From: Streptomyces albofaciens JCM 4342
Lineage (GTDB): Bacteria; Actinomycetota; Actinomycetes; Streptomycetales; Streptomycetaceae
Assembly (NCBI RefSeq): GCF_008634025.1
Contig: NZ_PDCM01000002.1
Location: 2,505,001 to 2,569,000 of the forward strand
Direction: 5' to 3'
Length of the DNA: 64,000 nucleotides
The translations under genes were made by a program, and so were the position numbers. Positions 18,058 through 26,737 of this stretch are shown piece by piece (positions within the stretch are counted from its first letter, which is position 1; each line of letters starts with the position of its first letter). A model generated the notes under the pieces. It ran no database searches and was not told where the DNA came from. It was given only the letters and a program-made list of their open reading frames with translations.

Positions 18058-19422
18058 ATGCCACAAATTCGGGTGCTCGGTAAGGGCGCGCGGATCACGG
18101 CGGGCACCTTGTGCCTGCTTTTCCTTCTGCACACCCTGTACTGGCTGGGACACGATCTCGTATCGGCCGGTCCCGGCCCGCTGTGGGACCTGTGGACCGG
18201 CGGCACTCCGGTGGGCGGCGGCCGTTCGCCGGGTTCCGGCGGCTTTCCGGACGGCGCCTATCCGGTCACGACTCCGTACGAGGTGGGTCTCGCCCTGGTG
18301 CAGGCAGCCGCCGTGGTCACCGCGTTCGCCGGGAGGCGGGTGGCCGGCGGCCTGCTGGCGGTGGCGACGGTGCTGACGCTCTCCCTGCGCGTACAGGCCA
18401 TCGTCAGCACCGGCACCCACACCTCGACCAACCGCTGGTTCGTCGGCCTGGACGGCTACAGCAACGACTCGACCCTCGGGGCGGTCTTCCTCTCCTCGGG
18501 CGCGCTGGTACCGCTGACGCTCATCGCGGCCGTCGTACTGCTGGCCGGCATGCGCGCCTGGCCGCAGCCCGGCGCGGACGCCGGTCCGCCCCCGACGCGT
18601 CCCGCCGCGCCGGCGGGCCCCGTGTCCGCCATCGCGCTGGGTGCCTCCGCGCTGCTCTGGTTGGTCTGGATCTGCTACGTGCTGACGCAGGCCCTCGGCA
18701 GCGGGTACGGAATCCCGCTGGACGCGATATTCACCGGCCGTGGCCTGCTCCTCGGCATGCTGGCGCTGGCACCCGGCTGGGCCTGGGCGACCTTCCTGCC
18801 GCTGGCCGCGGTCGGCGCTCTGCTGGCCGCCACCCGCCGGGTCTCCGCACGCGGCTTCGCCGTCGGCACGGCGCTGGTGGTGCTGCCGGTCGGCTTCCTG
18901 AGCATGTGCGCCTACCTCCGTACGGGAACGCTCTTCGACCTGGGTGACTTCGCACCCTTCGGCGCGCTGCTGGGCCGCGCGCAGATGCTGGTGCACCTGG
19001 CCGGTTCGATCGCGGTGCTCGCGCTGATGGGGCGGCGCGGAGAGCCGGTTCAGCCGGGGATGGCGGGGGTGGCGGGGATGCCGGGGATGGCGGGACCGGG
19101 CCTGCCGGGGTTTGTGGTTCCCGGGGGGCCGGGGTACGTGGGGGCTCCCGCGTACGGGGGGCCTGGTGGGGCGCCGGTGGCTGGCGGGTCTCCGGTGCCT
19201 GGCGGGGCGATACCCGGTGCGCCGATACCCGGTGCGCCGATGCCTGGCGCGCCGGGGCCTGGCGCGCCGGGGGCGGGCGCGTACGGCGGGTACCAGCAGC
19301 CTCCGGTCGGTCCCGCGCCGGGCGGCTACCCGGGGCCCGGCGGCCCTCCGCCCGCAGGCCCTCCGGCGCCCGGCGGGTACCCGCCGCCGCAGGGCGGTTT
19401 CGGTCCGCCGCCTACGGGCTGA
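18058..19422 (+). CDS. Polytopic membrane protein with Gly/Pro-rich C-terminal tail
   Basis: 454 residues. About seven or eight transmembrane helices run from residue 11 to about 330. The last ~110 residues are a Pro/Gly/Ala/Met-rich tail with PGAPI/PGAPM/PGAPG pentapeptide repeats. The tail resembles the proline-rich disordered tails of other Streptomyces cell-envelope proteins; no enzymatic motif is seen. The ATG at 18058 is chosen because GGAG is 5 bases upstream; the frame stays open further 5' without a start signal. A contribution to the secretion apparatus is only suggested by location. It precedes the STAND-type gene on the same strand. Confidence 0.75.
   Translation: MPQIRVLGKGARITAGTLCLLFLLHTLYWLGHDLVSAGPGPLWDLWTGGTPVGGGRSPGSGGFPDGAYPVTTPYEVGLALVQAAAVVTAFAGRRVAGGLLAVATVLTLSLRVQAIVSTGTHTSTNRWFVGLDGYSNDSTLGAVFLSSGALVPLTLIAAVVLLAGMRAWPQPGADAGPPPTRPAAPAGPVSAIALGASALLWLVWICYVLTQALGSGYGIPLDAIFTGRGLLLGMLALAPGWAWATFLPLAAVGALLAATRRVSARGFAVGTALVVLPVGFLSMCAYLRTGTLFDLGDFAPFGALLGRAQMLVHLAGSIAVLALMGRRGEPVQPGMAGVAGMPGMAGPGLPGFVVPGGPGYVGAPAYGGPGGAPVAGGSPVPGGAIPGAPIPGAPMPGAPGPGAPGAGAYGGYQQPPVGPAPGGYPGPGGPPPAGPPAPGGYPPPQGGFGPPPTG
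19196..19275 (+). repeat. 15-bp coding repeats (PGAPx)
   Basis: Five or more consecutive 15-base units encode PGAPI, PGAPI, PGAPM, PGAPG and PGAPG in the tail of the membrane protein. A minisatellite within a disordered tail. Confidence 0.7.
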
Positions 19423-19666
19423 CCTGCGGCTCCGTGGGCCACGTCGGCGGTGACGGCGACGGCGACGCTGGCGGTGACGGCGGCGGTGTCAGTGCCGGAT
19501 CGTAGGATCGGCCCGAGTCGGAGAACCGGGAACGGGAGCGCGGAAGGCACGGAGCGGGAACAGCGGCAGCAGCGGAAACAACAGCAGCACGATCGGCGAA
19601 GATCGGCACAGCAGGACGGCCGACAGGCACACGCGACGATCCACGACGGTAAAGGGCGAAGGATTC

Positions 19667-22030
19667 ATGGGGGACGAGGAATTCATGAACGCCTCGGACG
19701 ACGCCTCGGACGAGGAGCACGGCGGCGCGGTGGGGTATGCGCCCCACCCGCACATCGGCGGCCGTACCGCCGTGCTGCGCGCGCTCGCCGCGTGGCGCAT
19801 GCAGTGGCCCGGCGCGCCCCGCGTCGTCGTGCTCACCGGGAGCCCCGGCAGCGGCCGTTCGCGCCTGGTGACCGGCTTCCTCATGCTGTGCGACCCGGAG
19901 TACCGCAAGCAACTGCCGCTGGACGACCTGGACCCGACCATCGTGCCGCCGGACCTGCCCGCGCCCGCCGTGCCGGATCCCCGGGGGCTCACCGCCGACC
20001 AGTTCCTGTGGACGATCGCCGACCACTACGGCCTCGGTGCCGCCCGCACCTCGGACATCGTCCCCGAACTCGCCGCGGCCGCGGACCCGGTGACGATCGT
20101 CGTCCCCGACGTCGACCGGGCCGGCCCGGTGCGCGCCACCGAGGAGCCCGCCCGGCTGGTGCGGGACGTGCTGAAGCCGCTCGCGGCGGCCGGGACGGTC
20201 CAGCTGCTCGCCGACGTGCCACGGGAGCTGACCGCCGAGGTGATCGAGTCGCTGCCGGCCGGGCAGGGCCAGGTGATCGACCTGGACGAACCGCGCTGGG
20301 CCGACCCGGCGGGCCTGGTCCTCCAGGTGGAGACGTCGCTCGACCCGAGGCTCGGCGCCCCCGCGCTGCCGTACACCGAAGATCCCGGCGCACGCCGGGC
20401 ACTCGCCGAGGCCGTCGCGGAGCGCGCCGACGGCAGCCGGCTGACCGCGCAGCTCGCCGTGCAGTGCATCCTCATGCGGCCCGAGGGCTTCGACCCGGCC
20501 GACACCTCCGGGTTGCCGACGAACGTGGGTGAGGTCCTGGACTGGCACGCACAGCGGCTGGGCGCCGACCCTCAGACGCTGCGGCTGATGCTGGCGGCGC
20601 CGGCCCTCGCCGAGGGAGAGGGGCTGCCCATCGAGCTGTGGGGCCCCCTGGCGAACGCCGTCGCCGGGCGCGACATGAGCCGTGAGATCGCGGACGGGAT
20701 GCTGCTGGCGGGGCCGTTCGTGCAGCCGGTGGAGGTGCAGGCGCCGACGCAGGCATCTGTGCAGACGCCCGTGCAGGGCTCTCCCACGGAGCAGGCGGGT
20801 GAAGAAGCCACCGGCAGCCGTACGCTGCTTCGCCTCGTCCATCCCGCTGTCGCCGACGCCGTACGGGCCGGTCTGGCCGACGTGCGGGGCGCGCAGACCC
20901 GTATCGCCATGGCGCTGCTGGAGGCCGTACCGCAGCAGGACTGGTCCCGGGCCGACCCGTACGTCCGCGACCACCTCGCCGCGCACACCCTGGCGGCCGG
21001 CCTGCTGCCGCAACTGCTCACCGACCCGGCCCTGTTCGCCCACGCCGACCCGGTGACCCTGCGGGCGGCGGTCGAAGCCGTGCCGTACGACACCCTGGGC
21101 GCCCCGGCCCGCACGTACCTGCGCACGGCCCCGCTGCTCACCCGCTCCCAGGCGCCCGTCGCCATGCGTGCCGCGCTCCTGGAGACGGCCTTCGTCGAGG
21201 ACGGCCTCGGTCCGTACGCCGACGCGCTGCACGCGCTCGACCTGGATCTGCCGTGGCGCACCCTGTGGAGCATGTCGCTGCCCGGTGTCACCGGCGTCAC
21301 GGTCGGCAGCCTTCCGCAAGCTCCGGCCGACGGGGCGGCCGCGGCCCCGGGGCGCACGGGCGGCGGACAGGAGAGCGATGCGAGCAGCGGTGCTGCCAGT
21401 AACAGCGATGCGGGTAGCAGCGGTGCGAGTGCGGCGGCTTCCGCCGCACTGCCCGTCGCTGTCGTTCTCGTCCCCGAGGGCACCCCGGGCTCGCGCGCGG
21501 TCCCGAGCGGTAGCGCGGGGACGGGCGATGGCGCGGGGACGGACAACGGCGCAGAGGCGATCAATGGCGCGAGGGCGGGCGGCACCGCCGTGCTCATCCA
21601 TCAGTTGCTGGGCCCCGGAACCGTGGACGCCGACCCGGCGCTGATCCTGCGCCCCTCGGAGGACGCACGGGCCGCGGCGCCGCTCGCGCTGAGCCGGGGC
21701 GCCGACTACCTCCGCGTATGGGACCGACAGCGTCGGACAGTGGTGGCCGCGCTGATCAGCGACACTCCCTTCACGGGAGCCGACCTGTCCCCCGAAGGCG
21801 TGCTCGTCGTCGCCACGGCGCGCGGCGTGAAGGCGTTGCGGATACCGCTGCCGGAGCCGGTACCGCTACCGGAACCGCCAGGGGACACCGCTGCCACGGA
21901 CGCCTCCGTACCGGCCCCCGCCTCCATACCGGCTCCTGCCTCCGCCCCGGCTCCCGCCGCTCCCTCCGACCCCGACCACCCAGCCGACACCCCCGCCGGC
22001 CCGCACGGCCGCGAAGGAGACCGTTCGTGA
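19667..22030 (+). CDS. STAND-like NTPase-fold protein
   Basis: 787 residues, soluble. N-terminal P-loop region HIGGRTAVLRAL...VVVLTGSPGSGRSRLV: the Walker A is GSPGSGRS (58-65), with arginine at the usual lysine position. A Walker B-like VTIVVPDVDRAG occurs near residue 143. The central part is alpha-helical. About 560-640 is a Ser/Gly/Ala-rich linker, and the C-terminal ~120 residues hold two beta-propeller-like repeats (YLRVWDRQRRTVVAALIS, GVLVVATARGVKALRIPL). The layout recalls STAND signalling ATPases. The ATG at 19667 has GAAGG 6 bases upstream. Its stop overlaps the GTG of the next gene (GTGA), so they form an operon. Confidence 0.75.
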   Translation: MGDEEFMNASDDASDEEHGGAVGYAPHPHIGGRTAVLRALAAWRMQWPGAPRVVVLTGSPGSGRSRLVTGFLMLCDPEYRKQLPLDDLDPTIVPPDLPAPAVPDPRGLTADQFLWTIADHYGLGAARTSDIVPELAAAADPVTIVVPDVDRAGPVRATEEPARLVRDVLKPLAAAGTVQLLADVPRELTAEVIESLPAGQGQVIDLDEPRWADPAGLVLQVETSLDPRLGAPALPYTEDPGARRALAEAVAERADGSRLTAQLAVQCILMRPEGFDPADTSGLPTNVGEVLDWHAQRLGADPQTLRLMLAAPALAEGEGLPIELWGPLANAVAGRDMSREIADGMLLAGPFVQPVEVQAPTQASVQTPVQGSPTEQAGEEATGSRTLLRLVHPAVADAVRAGLADVRGAQTRIAMALLEAVPQQDWSRADPYVRDHLAAHTLAAGLLPQLLTDPALFAHADPVTLRAAVEAVPYDTLGAPARTYLRTAPLLTRSQAPVAMRAALLETAFVEDGLGPYADALHALDLDLPWRTLWSMSLPGVTGVTVGSLPQAPADGAAAAPGRTGGGQESDASSGAASNSDAGSSGASAAASAALPVAVVLVPEGTPGSRAVPSGSAGTGDGAGTDNGAEAINGARAGGTAVLIHQLLGPGTVDADPALILRPSEDARAAAPLALSRGADYLRVWDRQRRTVVAALISDTPFTGADLSPEGVLVVATARGVKALRIPLPEPVPLPEPPGDTAATDASVPAPASIPAPASAPAPAAPSDPDHPADTPAGPHGREGDRS

Positions 22031-23364
22031 TCACCCAGGCGCAGGCCCAGGCCACCGCCGACCGCTGGCTCAACCCCGAGGGGCACCAGGGCCCGCCGCG
22101 CCAGGTCGGCATGCAGGAGTTCGACCTCGGCTGGGTGGTGTGGGCCGTTCCGCCGCCGCCCGAGACCGACCCGGTGACCGGTGGGCGCCGGCCGCCGGCC
22201 GAGGTGGGCAACGCCTGCGGTGTCGTCGACCGGGCCAGCGGCGAGCTGACGGTCTGGCCGTCCGTACCGGTCGACGAGGTCGTACGGATGTACCAGCAGA
22301 AGCACGGCGCGGGCAGCGGCGCCCCCGCCCCGGCGCCCGCCGTACCCCCGGTCACCGGCCCCGGCAACACCGCCGTCGCGACGTACCGCGACCCGGCGAG
22401 CGGCGAGGAGACCAACCTCGTGCGGGTGTCCGGCCCCGGCCTGCCGCCCGCCGAGTACCAACTCGCGGACGAGCTGCGGCGCATCGGCGTACGCGGCGAG
22501 GACGTGAGCGCCGTGCACACCGACCTGCGCCCGGCGCTGCTCCCCGGTGGCTATACGGGCGACTTCGTCTTCCGTGCCTTCCCGAACGCCCGCTTCTCCT
22601 GCACCGAGGGCTACGGCATGGCGCCCGAGCAGCGCGCCGAGGGCGTCGCCGGGCTGCTCCGGCACGTCGAGATGATGCACCAGCTCGCCGGACAGCAGCC
22701 GCCGCCGCGCCCGCATCGCCTGCCGGTCCCGTCGCCCGACAGCGTGCCGCGCGCCGAGCCCGTACGGGACGTGGCGCTCGGCAAGCGGCTCGCCGAGGTC
22801 TTCGGCCCGCAGGGCGTACTGCGTCCGGACGCCGACGACATCGCGGGCACCCAGCTGCCCGAGGCCGCCAAGAAGACGCTGACCTGGGCCGGGCTGCCCG
22901 TGGAAGTGCCGTACTTCTTCACCGCCGACCAGGCGGACCGGGCGCCCGCCGGCGGCCTGCTCACGGACGCGGCGACGCATCTGCGCGCGATCGGCACCGA
23001 GGCCACCGAGGAGACGCTCGGAAACCTGGCGGGCCACGTCCGCATCGGCACCGACGGCGGCTATGTGATCACCGTCCAGTGCACGGCGCCGGAGGAGAGC
23101 CAGGCGCTGATCGGCGCCGTGTGGGCGGTCCAGCCGTCCACGGGCGGCGGCCGGTTCGTCAACGCCTCGCTTGCGGCGTTCCTGCGGTCGCTGGCCCTGC
23201 TGACGACCACCCGGCAGCAGATGCGGGGCATGGACCCACGCGCAGCGGGGGCGGCGGTCGCCGCCTTCCAGGAGCAGCTGGTCGCGATCGACGCGTGGTC
23301 CCTGGACAGCGACAAGAACTGGTGGTCCCTGATCGTCGAGCAGATGTGGCACGGCTTGTTCTGA
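22027..23364 (+). CDS. Multidomain immunity-like protein (Imm35-type, deaminase-like, SUKH-4-type)
   Basis: 445 residues. N-terminal ~95 residues (AQATADRWLN...EFDLGWVVWAV) resemble Imm35/YrhB. The middle (about 160-215, VHTDLRPALLPGGYTGDF ... FPNARFSC) resembles toxin-type nucleic-acid deaminases, but the zinc-ligand cysteines expected around PC..PGGYC are Ala and Thr. The C-terminal ~170 residues (GLPVEVPYFFTADQ, RIGTDGGYVITV, GGGRFVNASLAAFL) fit a SUKH-4 immunity fold. The GTG at 22027 follows AAGGAG by 7 bases and overlaps the upstream stop. Domain names are from recall of family patterns; the function is probably toxin neutralisation or a scaffold. Confidence 0.7.
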   Translation: MITQAQAQATADRWLNPEGHQGPPRQVGMQEFDLGWVVWAVPPPPETDPVTGGRRPPAEVGNACGVVDRASGELTVWPSVPVDEVVRMYQQKHGAGSGAPAPAPAVPPVTGPGNTAVATYRDPASGEETNLVRVSGPGLPPAEYQLADELRRIGVRGEDVSAVHTDLRPALLPGGYTGDFVFRAFPNARFSCTEGYGMAPEQRAEGVAGLLRHVEMMHQLAGQQPPPRPHRLPVPSPDSVPRAEPVRDVALGKRLAEVFGPQGVLRPDADDIAGTQLPEAAKKTLTWAGLPVEVPYFFTADQADRAPAGGLLTDAATHLRAIGTEATEETLGNLAGHVRIGTDGGYVITVQCTAPEESQALIGAVWAVQPSTGGGRFVNASLAAFLRSLALLTTTRQQMRGMDPRAAGAAVAAFQEQLVAIDAWSLDSDKNWWSLIVEQMWHGLF

Positions 23365-23380
23365 CCGTGCTCGACCGTCT

Positions 23381-23570
23381 AGGAGCGGGCTCGGCCGGAC
23401 AGGAGCGGGCCCGGCGTGACAGGAGCGGGCCCGGCGTGACAGGAGCGCACTCGGCCTGCTCTGAGCACGCTCGCTGGGCTTGCTTTGGGCGCGCTCGCTG
23501 GGCTTGCTCTGAGCACGCTCATTGGGCTTGCTCTGAGCACGCTCGCCCTGCTCCGAGAACGCTCGGCCTG
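23381..23570. repeat. Two adjacent tandem repeat arrays (20 bp and 24 bp)
   Basis: Array A: four units of 20 bases starting 23381, 23401, 23421 and 23441 (AGGAGCGGGCCCGGCGTGAC; units 2 and 3 identical). Array B: 24-base units starting 23457, 23481 and 23505, then a shortened 21-base unit and a degenerate last one, with core TGAGCACGCTCGCTGGGCTT. They begin 17 bases after the stop codon of the immunity-like gene and fill most of the gap to the convergent gene. Confidence 0.8.
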
Positions 23571-23639
23571 CCGTCCTGACCGATTGTGGTCATCGCCGAC
23601 CGGAACGCGCCCCGTGCGTCACGGTCGGCGGCCGTCCGC

Positions 23640-23939
23640 TCAGGGCAGCAGCAGCCAGTCCGCGGCGAGGGCCGCCGCCAGCCCGACACCCAGCAGCCAG
23701 GTGCCCAGCCGCGTACGCCCGTTGCGGCTCAGCTCGATCACGATCCCGCACAGGATCAGCGCGGCCCCGTACACGCCCACGACCAGGACCGACGTGCGGC
23801 TCGCGAGACGGACCACGAGCACGGCCGCCATTGCCGCCATCAGCACGGAGGCCAGGACGATGCGTACCCGCCTGGCCTGACGCGGAGTCAGTCTCCCGAG
23901 GCGGCCGGGCAGGGGCTGTTCATCGGCGGGTGCGTCCAT
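23640..23939 (-). CDS. Small three-span membrane protein
   Basis: 99 residues. A polar N-terminus (MDAPADEQPLPGRLGRLTPRQ) is followed by three hydrophobic helices (about 27-44, 50-68, 78-98). The gene is short, has no close upstream ribosome binding site and has no family I recognise; the ATG is the first in the hydrophobic-protein frame. It lies downstream of the two-cysteine membrane-protein group on the same strand. Confidence 0.65.
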   Translation of the reverse strand: MDAPADEQPLPGRLGRLTPRQARRVRIVLASVLMAAMAAVLVVRLASRTSVLVVGVYGAALILCGIVIELSRNGRTRLGTWLLGVGLAAALAADWLLLP

Positions 23940-24094
23940 GAGCGGGAATGCTACGGGACGGTTGTTCGGCTCCGTAGCGCCTCCCGTACGGAACGGCCGC
24001 GCGCCCCCGTGACACCCGTACGGAGCGGCCGCGCGGCTCCCTGACGCCCGCCACGGACCACGTCCCGCGATCCGCGACCCGCGCCCGCGACCCG

Positions 24095-24733
24095 CTACGT
24101 GAAGAAGAGCACCGCCCCGGACAGCACCGCGCCGATCAGCCCGGCGGCCATCACCCCCACCATCAGCGTCCGCAGCACCCCGGCGCCGATCGACCGCCAC
24201 GCGTCGTCGAAGGACGGTGCGCCCCGGAAGCGGTAGCCGGTCACGGTGCAGAGCACGCCGAGGACGAGGACGACCAGGCCGCCGCACAGGCACAGCACCC
24301 CGTTGGCGAGCCGGTTCCAGCTGTGCTGCACGTAGCTGGAGCGGCCGACCTGGCGTACCTCGATCAGATCGCCCTCCTTGAACTTGTGCCAGGAGTCGAC
24401 GCTGGCGTTCAGGTCCTTGGTCCGGCCGTCGTCCGACCGGAACGTGCCGTAGCACTGGATGTCACGCGTGCGGTTCCCGGAGTGCTGCTTGTTCGCGTAG
24501 TGGTAGTCGGTGGCACACGCCTCCACCGTGATCTTGCCGGGGCTGCCGTCCACCCACACCGAATACGGGCCCACGTAGACACCGACCGCGATCAGCAGGA
24601 GCCCGGCCAGCAGAACACCGACACCGATCAGCCGCCCCAGCCCACGGTTCACCCCGTCCCGCACACCCGGCGCGTTGCTCCCACTGGACGCTTGGGACGC
24701 GCCTGACCTGGTGTGTTCCGACTGTGCTGCCAT
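24095..24733 (-). CDS. Two-cysteine membrane protein, paralogue 1
   Basis: 212 residues: a Ser-rich cytosolic N-terminus, a transmembrane helix (about 34-54), and an exported domain with GKITVEACATDYHYAN and CYGTFRSDD giving two cysteines. A pair of helices (about 145-165) then ends in the shared motif GVLCTVTGYRFRGAPSFDDAW, followed by a final hydrophobic helix pair. It shares this layout and these motifs with the two genes upstream (24894-25684 and 25684-26283). The ATG at 24733 has AAGGA 9 bases upstream. The function is unknown; the pattern suggests an envelope-located, disulfide-bonded domain. Confidence 0.75.
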   Translation of the reverse strand: MAAQSEHTRSGASQASSGSNAPGVRDGVNRGLGRLIGVGVLLAGLLLIAVGVYVGPYSVWVDGSPGKITVEACATDYHYANKQHSGNRTRDIQCYGTFRSDDGRTKDLNASVDSWHKFKEGDLIEVRQVGRSSYVQHSWNRLANGVLCLCGGLVVLVLGVLCTVTGYRFRGAPSFDDAWRSIGAGVLRTLMVGVMAAGLIGAVLSGAVLFFT

Positions 24734-24893
24734 GGTCAGCGATCCTTTCCAGGGGCGTGCGGAGGAGCGGGACGAGCGAGACGCGCACCGGCATGCGGAA
24801 CATGCCGACGCGGGCCGGGTGTACGAGCTTCTGCGACGTGCCCGAGCCTACGGCCCGTACGCACCCACCCGGTCGGCCAGGCGGCCTGCAGCG

Positions 24894-25684
24894 TCACCCG
24901 TAATGCTGCAAAAAGAGAAAGACGGCTGCACCAAGGATGCCCATCCCGGCGACGGACAGCAGCAGCGGGCGCAGCACGATCCCGCCTGGCAGCCCGTCCC
25001 AGTGTCCGCGAACGACCGTCCCCAGCGCGCACCGAAGCCGGTCAACAGGCAGAACACGCCCGCCGCGAGCATCGGCAGCGCGACCGCCACCCCGGCGAGG
25101 TTTCCCCAGGCTCGCTTCCACCCGGCGACCACGTACGTTCCGCCGTCCCCGGCCTGGACGGGGACCCGGGTACCCGGCGGGTACACCGTGTCGGGGTGGA
25201 AGGTACCGAACGGATTGATACTGCCCGTACTGCCGGTGCTCTCGGTACTGCTGGTACTGCCCGTACTGCCGGTTTTACTACTACTGCTGGCACTTCTGGT
25301 ACTGCTGTTACTCCCGGTACTGCTGGTACTGCTGGTACTGCTGGCGCCATCGCCGCTACCACCGTTGCCGCCGTCCTGGTCGGGGTGGAAGGCGCCGGTG
25401 CAGCTGATCGTCCTGCCCGCATGGCGGCCACTGCCGGCGGACGGATAGCGCTCGTGGCACTCCTCCACCGTGTACGTGCCGCTGGTACCCGTGATCCCGG
25501 CGGCAAGAGCCGCCTCCTTGACCGAGATCACACCGACCATCGCCCCCAGCACCAGCAGGACGAGCCCGACGGCGCGCCCCAGTACGTAGCGGGCGGCGTT
25601 ACGGCGGCTGGTCACCGCCGCGAGCACCCGACGCAGCGCCCCGAGCGAGGCGAGCGGCCCACGGTGATCCGTCACAGACCGCAT
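24894..25684 (-). pseudogene. Two-cysteine membrane protein, paralogue 2, with apparent -1 frameshift
   Basis: Paralogue of its two neighbours: N-terminal helix, TYTVEECHERYPSAG...CTGAFHPDQ domain, Ser/Thr-rich linker, two helices and the FCLLTGFGARWGRSFADT motif. After ...FADT (near base 25002) the frame diverges into Cys-rich nonsense. The continuation expected from the paralogues (WDGLPGGIVLRPLLL...LQHYG, stop at 24894) lies in another frame, consistent with one missing base between 25001 and 25002. The ATG at 25684 overlaps the stop of the upstream gene by one base. The broken frame itself runs on to 24848. A sequencing error is possible. Confidence 0.7.
25219..25349 (-). repeat. Low-complexity Ser/Thr-coding repeat
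   Basis: Many near-copies of the 9-12 base unit CTGGTACTG (plus strand), encoding an SST/STG/SSS-rich linker in paralogue 2. Neither neighbouring paralogue has this linker, so it is an expansion specific to this gene. Confidence 0.75.
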
Positions 25685-26283
25685 CAGACGATCCCGTCCA
25701 CGAGCAACGCGCCCCCGGCACCGAGGGCGGCCAGCCCGCCGACCCCGGCCGGGGCGCAGCGGACCACCATCCCACCCGGCACGCGACGCCAGGCGTCCCG
25801 AAATCCCGGACCGCGACGACCACCGAATCCGGTCAGCAGGCAGAAGAGACCCGCCACGACCGCGCACACAGCGACGCAGACGATCGCCAGGCTCTGCCAG
25901 ATCCACTGCTCATCGATCATGACGAACCTGTAGTCCGTCTTCTGGACCGCCAGTTCCGTATCCGGCTCGAACTTGGCCGGGGTTTCGACCGTCGCGTCCT
26001 CGACGGCGGTGTCGTCCCGGTCGGCGCGGAAGGTTCCGGCGCAGAAGTCGACGGGCCGTGCGTGCCGGTGCCGGGACGAACCGACGCGCTCGAACTGCGT
26101 ACGGCACTCCCGCACGGTCAGCGTGCCGGCGTCACCCTTGTGGCCGTTGGGATAACGCATGTCCGCAGCGGTCATCCCGCCGAAGAACACCCCGGCGAGG
26201 ACGAGGCCGGCGCCGACGACCCTGCCTGCGGAGGAGCGCAATCGGGCTGAGGAGCGCGTGCGTGTGAAGGACTGCGTTGGCAT
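25684..26283 (-). CDS. Two-cysteine membrane protein, paralogue 3
   Basis: 199 residues, same plan as its downstream neighbours: N-terminal helix (about 22-42), exported domain TLTVRECRTQFERVG ... CAGTFRADRDD, paired helix (about 130-150) running into the motif LFCLLTGFGGRRGPGFRDAW, and a last hydrophobic stretch. The stop overlaps the ATG of paralogue 2 by one base (TGATG), indicating translational coupling. The ATG start at 26283 is followed upstream by an 18-bp tandem repeat. No known domain is recognised. Confidence 0.75.
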   Translation of the reverse strand: MPTQSFTRTRSSARLRSSAGRVVGAGLVLAGVFFGGMTAADMRYPNGHKGDAGTLTVRECRTQFERVGSSRHRHARPVDFCAGTFRADRDDTAVEDATVETPAKFEPDTELAVQKTDYRFVMIDEQWIWQSLAIVCVAVCAVVAGLFCLLTGFGGRRGPGFRDAWRRVPGGMVVRCAPAGVGGLAALGAGGALLVDGIV

Positions 26284-26307
26284 GGAAGGACCGTGTTGCT
26301 GTGGAGG

Positions 26308-26361
26308 ACGGTTCGGCTTTGGTGGGCAGTTCGGCTCTGGTGGACGGTTCGGCTCTGGTGG
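26308..26361. repeat. 18-bp triple tandem repeat
   Basis: Three 18-base copies of ACGGTTCGGCTCTGGTGG (26308, 26326, 26344; two to three changes) directly upstream of the start of paralogue 3. Could be promoter-associated. Confidence 0.8.
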
Positions 26362-26737
26362 TCTTCATGTGTGCGGGATGGACGGCGGCTGCTCGGTGCT
26401 CATACGGCCGGGAAGCCTCGGGGCCGCACGGCCGGGCACAGCGCACAGCGGCCGCCCGAACACCTGGTACCCCGAGGCACACAACTGCTTGACCGAGCAG
26501 GTACCGAAACTTAACCACCTCTTTCCCCGTCGGCACCACTCCCCTCCCACCCGCATTCCGCGGGCCAACCACACCCCACCCCGGTCAATCCACCTATTTT
26601 CGACTCTCATTCGAGCCCATTCACCACACCCCGCGTCTCAACCACCCGCCCTCAGCGCCCTGTTACCCCCACTTTCACCACCACTGTCCCCTCCCTGACC
26701 TCCGCCGTTACCCCGGTGACCGCCCCCAATGGCCGCC

